Origin: Bacteroidaceae bacterium
GTDB lineage: Bacteria > Bacteroidota > Bacteroidia > Bacteroidales > Bacteroidaceae
NCBI GenBank assembly: GCA_900768625.1
Contig: CAAGDO010000221.1
Location: 1-8,466, forward strand
Length of the DNA: 8,466 bases
Direction: 5' to 3'
Below are positions 5,201 to 8,466 of this stretch, piece after piece; position 1 is the stretch's first letter; each line of letters starts with the position of its first letter. The position numbers were made by a program, and so were the translations under genes. Under the pieces are notes generated by a model. The model worked only from the letters and a program-made list of their open reading frames with translations. It searched no databases and had not been told where the DNA came from.

Positions 5201-7907
5201 GGTCATGAAGGACCGTATCGGAAATTTCCATACGGATGCTTTCGAGCAAACGTCCGCCGGAGAGAACGTCACGGAAGAGCAACACATGAGTCTGGGGTGA
5301 ACCAATCATCACGTGGACAGAATCACCCTGGGCGGAACGGAGGTCATGGGCGAAAAGCACAGTCTGACGGTCAATGGGACGCTTGAGGGTATCAGAGAAG
5401 AGCTGGATGCGCGTTGTATCAGGCTGGACATCAGAGTGGGCGGAACGGAATACAAAGGTGTATATGCCGTCGGCCCACTGTTGCATGCCCTCCACTTTGA
5501 CAGGGTTGCCTGAAACGTAATTTCCTTCTCCGACGCGATGACCATCGGCATCCAACGCCTCAAATTGTCCTTCGGCTTCCATCGTTGTGCCAGCAGCATT
5601 GACTTCACGCACCCGGATGAGGGGCACTGGGGATGCTGCTGTACGGCAGAACTGCGCGGGACTACTGATCTCAAGCCATGCCCGACGATTGGCGGTGCGA
5701 ATGACGGTGCTTCCCGTAACGGTTTCACCATTGGGAGCCGTCACGGTATAGTCCACCGTGAAATAATGGCACATGGGACCATTGGCACGCTGCGGTTCAT
5801 CCGTATCGGCCACAAGCACCACGGGAATCTGGAAACGGCCGTCAGCATCGGTCAACGTTTCGCCACGCTGCATTTGGCTGGACGGACGGTATCCCCAACG
5901 CCATCCCCAAGCCTGACGGCTGACGGACCATTGCACGCGGGCCTGGGCAACCGGTACATCGGTGTAAGTACGGGTTACGGCAGCAACACGGGCCGTATCG
6001 CCCAAGGCATAGATTTGGCGGAGCGGTTCGACCTCGGTGGTAAACGTGGGACGACGGTATTCCTCCACCGTCAACGCCCGCGTGGCACGAATGGCACCGC
6101 TCGTGAATTCCAGAAGGAAACGTCCCGTGAGCGTGGTGGAAGGCAACGTGAACTTCGCACTGCATGATCCCCATTCGTCCGTGACGACCAGCAGGGAATC
6201 CACCACGCGACGATTGACGTTACGCAACACGAGCGTACCCCGAAGTTGACGCGCCACTTCGACATGGTCTCCCTGCTGCGTGAAAGCCACGGCATTGACC
6301 TGGACTTGCTGGCCGGGACGATAAATGGCGCGATCGGTGAAGAGGTCAACCGTGGTGGTCACGCGGTCCGCGTTTTTCGCATAGTATCCCTGATTGCGTA
6401 AGGTAAATGGAAGGGCTGCCTGATCCGTCGAAGTCATGACATAGAAGTCACAACCACGGGCCTCGTCAGTAAGCATCACCGTGCCAAGGCTGCCGGCCTG
6501 CCACACCTTCACCTGTCTTTCGCGCCCGAGCTTCGCATCGTAGCGGGTCTGGACAATGCGCGCCCCCTTGACGGGATGTCCTGTTCGACTGTCGATGGCC
6601 GTCACACGTTTGCAATGGGTCGGATAGGTGAACACCATGGCCTGAAGGGCACTGACATTGAACGTCTGCGTGTCAAGGACTTTACGCCCATCGGCCAGAA
6701 ATTCAAGGAAATAGACGCCTGGTTGCTGGGGCATCTCGAAGTCAACCTTGGTTTCCTGCCACTGATAGGCAGGGCGTTCTGCCAGACGATAGGTATGCAT
6801 GCAGCTTTGGCGACGGAGCAGAGCAGCCCGTTTGGCATGATTGGCATTTTCCGTCTGGGCTTCGAGCTGGCTGTCATAGATTCGGGTGATTCGAAGGGCC
6901 ACACCACGAAGGTTACGCGAGCGAAGGGTCAACTTGACCTTCGAGGCGGGATACGCCATCGCGGGGAAATCCTGCATGGCGGCACTGGGGCGCTGCATGC
7001 GGCCGACATAGTTGCGCAAATGGTTGGCATGACCATGACGACTGTAGCGGCCAATGCCTTCACGGGCAATGGCGAGGAGGGAGCTGTCGTTACAAAGTGC
7101 TGTCAGGCTGTCGGTCTCGTCACGCGTGAGGTCAACCATGGCATCGTAGGCCAGAACACTCCACGGCGAAGCGGCATATTCGTCGGCCAATGCCCGAAGG
7201 GCACGGAACTGGGCGTCGTCAGCCAAAGGCCCCTCCAACTGATGATGGCGAAAATGGCGGCTGATGGAATCCAGACGCAGAGCGAACACGGCATCGGACA
7301 GATGGCGAGAAGCGTAGATGGGGATCACGCGACGCAACTGCTGCATGGACCAATCGGCAGGGGCATTCTCCTGATCGATATGCGTCAAGAGCAACACATG
7401 GAGGAGGTCATCAGCATAAATGCTGCTTTGTTTGCCCAAGGCGAAAAGGGGCAGATAGTCCTTGGCCTTTGCATCCGCCAGAACTTGAAGGGGAAGAAGC
7501 GCAGCCTCAGCATGACGAAGGGAAGCGGAGACGGCTGCCGTGTCACGCGGCCAGGAGCGGGAAGCACGCTGAGTGTAGACTTGCGCGAGGGCGGAATGCC
7601 ACAAGGCTTTCACCACAGGGTCGGTTTCCGCCTGCAAAGCCTGCTCCATGAGGGCCGTGTGGACGGCCGCACTGTCGGGGGAGATTTCCCCTTTGAGCTG
7701 AAGACGCACCAGAATGGCGCGCAGCAGTTGGGCATCATTGCGTTCACCAATAGCTTTCTGATGAATCTGCCCGACTTGCTTGAGGGCAGACTGCGGATGG
7801 TCGGAAGCTATGGCGGCTTCCGCTTTTTTCCATAAGGCATCGAAAGTCTGCGCACTGGCTGTGACCACAGCCAACAGGCAGAGGAGGAAAGTGAGGATTC
7901 GCTTCAT
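2271..7907 (-). CDS. Secreted alpha-2-macroglobulin-like protein lacking the thioester motif
   Basis: Bacterial alpha-2-macroglobulins are periplasmic protease traps thought to protect the cell envelope from foreign proteases. This 1878-residue protein has a Sec signal peptide with probable cleavage TASA|QTF after residue 19 and no lipobox, so it is likely a soluble periplasmic protein. Residues about 20-315 are helix-rich and TPR-like; macroglobulin beta-domains begin near 320. The MG2 signature DLFTDRAIYRPGQQV is at 521-535. Residues about 1060-1128 form an acidic, Gly/Asn-rich, probably unstructured segment with many Arg/Lys sites, a bait-region candidate. The A2M core signature is at 1129-1167 (AFFRPSVLTDEGG, then LPESTTQWRFMALA). 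In the thioester region (about 1340-1358) LPALTTDAC aligns up to Cys1347, but TLSA follows instead of x-Glu-Gln. The helical TED-like part carries EGGWSWCPG (1442-1450). The C-terminal receptor-like domain has ADRDFDFVVLQSQRA (1782-1796) and RSVRDASTDFFINQLPKG (1818-1835). The start is fixed by the signal peptide; no Shine-Dalgarno is seen, only an A-rich leader. No pbpC-like neighbour is in view. The frame is intact and GC-rich compared with the left flank. Confidence 0.95.
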   Translation of the reverse strand: MKRILTFLLCLLAVVTASAQTFDALWKKAEAAIASDHPQSALKQVGQIHQKAIGERNDAQLLRAILVRLQLKGEISPDSAAVHTALMEQALQAETDPVVKALWHSALAQVYTQRASRSWPRDTAAVSASLRHAEAALLPLQVLADAKAKDYLPLFALGKQSSIYADDLLHVLLLTHIDQENAPADWSMQQLRRVIPIYASRHLSDAVFALRLDSISRHFRHHQLEGPLADDAQFRALRALADEYAASPWSVLAYDAMVDLTRDETDSLTALCNDSSLLAIAREGIGRYSRHGHANHLRNYVGRMQRPSAAMQDFPAMAYPASKVKLTLRSRNLRGVALRITRIYDSQLEAQTENANHAKRAALLRRQSCMHTYRLAERPAYQWQETKVDFEMPQQPGVYFLEFLADGRKVLDTQTFNVSALQAMVFTYPTHCKRVTAIDSRTGHPVKGARIVQTRYDAKLGRERQVKVWQAGSLGTVMLTDEARGCDFYVMTSTDQAALPFTLRNQGYYAKNADRVTTTVDLFTDRAIYRPGQQVQVNAVAFTQQGDHVEVARQLRGTLVLRNVNRRVVDSLLVVTDEWGSCSAKFTLPSTTLTGRFLLEFTSGAIRATRALTVEEYRRPTFTTEVEPLRQIYALGDTARVAAVTRTYTDVPVAQARVQWSVSRQAWGWRWGYRPSSQMQRGETLTDADGRFQIPVVLVADTDEPQRANGPMCHYFTVDYTVTAPNGETVTGSTVIRTANRRAWLEISSPAQFCRTAASPVPLIRVREVNAAGTTMEAEGQFEALDADGHRVGEGNYVSGNPVKVEGMQQWADGIYTFVFRSAHSDVQPDTTRIQLFSDTLKRPIDRQTVLFAHDLRSAQGDSVHVMIGSPQTHVLLFRDVLSGGRLLESIRMEISDTVLHDRLTYCDEYGDGADVYYAFVRDGEIFTHHASVMKPVPDKRLKMEWTSFRSRLTPGAKEEWRLRVTRPDGAPVAAQVMACLYDASLDALATNSWRFTGPSFGRYHTYAHWTNHATNHTLVLDGSLDGHRLSFESPFGDFTHWRSELFSRYGGRYVYAEELSCLTRRGSRNTAMGKMKSAPMLRESAVEMSDRVASAEEMEDAAERTGYGLENGDAGNGNAADAVVPRTNFAETAFFRPSVLTDEGGVATMWFTLPESTTQWRFMALAHTAAMDHGRLDTMAVARKEFMVQTALPRFVREGDRTQLPVQLTNLSSRTVKAVLTLRLTDALSGQVVMTKRQQVELASGEVRTYGFDFAPSAGQALLVCRATASGNGFSDGEEHYLPVLSSEMEITRTLPFSLHGKETGEWRIDTLMTSHATHRSLTVELTSNPTWTVVNALPALTTDACTLSATDWASRYFALAVGRHIGALHPEIDSLLSRPDEADALASLHLDGLSDLTPWLRQAMQEKQRAAELHALFNAEAAAVRIFTAVDKLKALQTVEGGWSWCPGMPANDFITTETAIILSRAKRLTGQTEADELTARALAYLRKRMADEVKAMKKVERETKRQLRPTEVQLRYLYLLTAMDRKADDNDARFLLERAKKLRHELSMYGQAMLAVVMEANGEHDEAKRAVEALVQHTVTHPEMGRYFDTERARLSASSFRIPTQCATIEALERMGRSPEAADMRQWLLQSKRTQMWQTVQATAEAVFSLLSTSSAAVAPLQSTEPLAMTLLRGKKIVALNAPSQTSTPTTAGYFRQTFTASPAVDATTLKVRSVHDGTAWGAVYASGSVSASEVKTAGHGLHLERRMEVLRQGKWVAVSEVDALSKGDRLRQVYTLRADRDFDFVVLQSQRAACFQPVEALSGYEWSDGLSIYRSVRDASTDFFINQLPKGTRVFTEEFHLDRSGRYVSGIATLSSAYSPEFSATCAETALQVE

Positions 7908-7986
7908 ATGCTTGGTTTTTCGTTGTTGTTTTCTTTTCTAAAAAGCGCGAAAGGAAAAACTTGCGCAACGGAATGTGAAAGTTCGT

Positions 7987-8000
7987 TTTTTTGCAAAAAA
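7987..8000. repeat. 14-bp A/T palindrome TTTTTTGCAAAAAA
   Basis: This is a perfect palindrome about 80 bp upstream of the macroglobulin start. As RNA it would pair poorly because the centre has no loop. As DNA, paired T and A tracts could bend the helix or bind a dimeric regulator. No direct evidence favours a function. Confidence 0.4.
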
Positions 8001-8293
8001 GGCGCAACCAGAACCAATGGAAAAGCGACACGGTCACCTTGAAGGGATAAAGGGAAACGTACGAAATGAGCTGTCTCTTTTTCACTAATTTGGCTGCGCC
8101 AGTTAAACGTGAGATTTGGAAGTCGTCTGAACTTTACTTTTCTGACGAAGATTTGATTGGGGGTTTGGGCCCTTCGACATTCAATCTTCACCTTTCTTTT
8201 TGTCCAGCAAGTGAACATTAAAAAACAACTTGCACACTCTTGCAGGTTCTATGGGCTTCGCACGTGGATATTTGCGCTCCGCGCGTTTTTCAA

Positions 8294-8408
8294 CGTTAAT
8301 GCCCGTCAATTGGCCGTTAATGAGCGTCAATGCTTTCTTTGTGGGCTATAGTGCGCAATGCCCGTTAATGGTTTAGCCACAGCGTAGCTGTGGAAATGGT
8401 CGTTAATG
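8294..8408. repeat. Array of CGTYAATG octamers, partly spaced one helical turn apart
   Basis: Exact CGTTAATG occurs at 8294-8301, 8315-8322, 8363-8370 and 8401-8408; CGTCAATG is at 8325-8332. Degenerate copies are CGTCAATT at 8304-8311 and GCGCAATG at 8353-8360. Starts in the first block are 10, 11 and 10 bp apart, and the 8353/8363 pair is again 10 bp apart with the same CC spacer seen between 8294 and 8304. All copies point the same way. The array sits about 390-500 bp upstream of the macroglobulin start and may continue past the right edge. It may be an intergenic repeat family or a phased protein-binding array. Confidence 0.7.
8377..8393. repeat. Perfect hairpin CCACAGC-GTA-GCTGTGG
   Basis: Two 7-bp arms (8377-8383 and 8387-8393) flank a 3-nt GTA loop. 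The hairpin lies between two CGTTAATG octamers (8363 and 8401). Related GCTGTGGG sequence at 8423-8430 and GTGGGCTA at 8341-8348 could pair with the same TAGCCACAGC arm, so alternative foldings are possible. No T-tract follows, so it is not a simple terminator. Confidence 0.6.
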
Positions 8409-8423
8409 GCGTGCTTCGCACGC
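8409..8423. repeat. Perfect hairpin GCGTGC-TTC-GCACGC
   Basis: Two 6-bp arms (8409-8414 and 8418-8423) flank a TTC loop, directly after the last CGTTAATG octamer. The arms equal those of the palindrome at 2132-2147. The 10-mer GCTTCGCACG within it also occurs at 8255-8264, where the left arm is missing. This supports a family of small intergenic palindromes in this genome. Confidence 0.6.
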
Positions 8424-8466
8424 TGTGGGTTATGTCACCGTAGGGAGCGTTTGTAAGCCCAATGAA

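Larger units (their letters stand above)
7908..8466. other. Upstream intergenic region, 559 bp, no convincing gene
   Basis: Short open frames here (minus 7904-8218, minus 7744-8085, plus 8157-8351) have no recognisable domains, and the two minus frames overlap the start of the macroglobulin, so they are not called. The region is presumably the macroglobulin's promoter and leader, but no full TTTG/TAnnTTTG promoter is visible on the minus strand; the best near-match is TACGTTTC at 8061-8054. Structure includes the palindromes TTGCGCAA (7961-7968) and TTTTTTGCAAAAAA (7987-8000), a short hairpin GCGC-TCC-GCGC at 8274-8284 followed by GTTTTT, and the octamer and hairpin cluster from 8294 on. An ATG at 8462-8464 could begin a plus-strand gene beyond the window, which cannot be judged. 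Confidence 0.65.

Noticed and set aside
6576..7835. Plus-strand open frame of 419 codons opposite the macroglobulin 5' half
   Set aside because: It lies wholly antisense to a well-supported gene in GC-rich DNA, where stops are rare in that frame. The translation shows no domain pattern or signal peptide.
8054..8061. Possible macroglobulin promoter TACGTTTC on the minus strand
   Set aside because: One mismatch to TAnnTTTG and no TTTG at the -33 position; too weak to call as a feature.
7904..8218. Minus-strand 104-codon frame just upstream of the macroglobulin
   Set aside because: It overlaps the macroglobulin start, has no recognisable domain, and shows no convincing start context; more likely leader sequence.
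8274..8289. Possible plus-strand terminator: GCGC-TCC-GCGC followed by GTTTTT
   Set aside because: Stem of only 4 bp with a 3-nt loop, and no plus-strand gene upstream for it to end.
8157..8351. Plus-strand 64-codon frame in the right intergenic region
   Set aside because: It runs into the octamer array and has no recognisable motif or initiation signal; probably chance.
8294..8466. CRISPR-like array
   Set aside because: The repeated unit is only 8 bp, spacers are 2-30 bp and irregular, and no cas gene is in view.

Overview
The window looks like chromosomal DNA from a member of the Bacteroidales (Bacteroidota); Prevotellaceae is plausible but not proven. The reasons are a truncated BspA-like leucine-rich-repeat secreted protein, a very long secreted alpha-2-macroglobulin-like protein of the type found in this phylum, A-rich regions instead of Shine-Dalgarno sites ahead of starts, and a TAnnTTTG-type -7 promoter element. 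No rRNA, tRNA, CRISPR array or complete insertion sequence was seen.

Layout, left to right. (1) Positions 3-125 (+) are the last 40 codons of an unidentified gene entering from the left. (2) Positions 126-186 are a short AT-rich convergent gap holding a 13-bp direct repeat with a 24-bp period. (3) Positions 187-672 (-) are a secreted BspA-like LRR protein that stops after only 161 residues, inside its fourth repeat. (4) Positions 673-806 are a gap with a strong bulged stem-loop. (5) Positions 807-1886 (-) encode a 359-residue cytosolic protein of unknown function with a Ser/Asn low-complexity N-terminus and strongly patterned core motifs. (6) Positions 1887-2270 are intergenic, with a candidate Bacteroidota promoter and a palindrome. 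(7) Positions 2271-7907 (-) encode a 1878-residue secreted alpha-2-macroglobulin-like protein, which takes up two thirds of the window. (8) Positions 7908-8466 are 559 bp with no convincing gene, ending in a cluster of CGTYAATG octamers mixed with small perfect hairpins.

The three minus-strand genes are co-directional but widely spaced (384 and 134 bp), so a single operon is not obvious and no pathway linking them can be read from the sequence. The best-supported biology is the macroglobulin: a probable periplasmic protease trap or surveillance protein whose thioester site is lost (a Cys remains but the Cys-x-Glu-Gln motif does not) and which has no penicillin-binding protein partner in view. 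The items most worth a second look are that thioester loss, the unrecognised 359-residue family, the abruptly ended BspA gene beside a junction-like repeat, the stem-loop with two competing arms, and the helically spaced octamer array at the right end.
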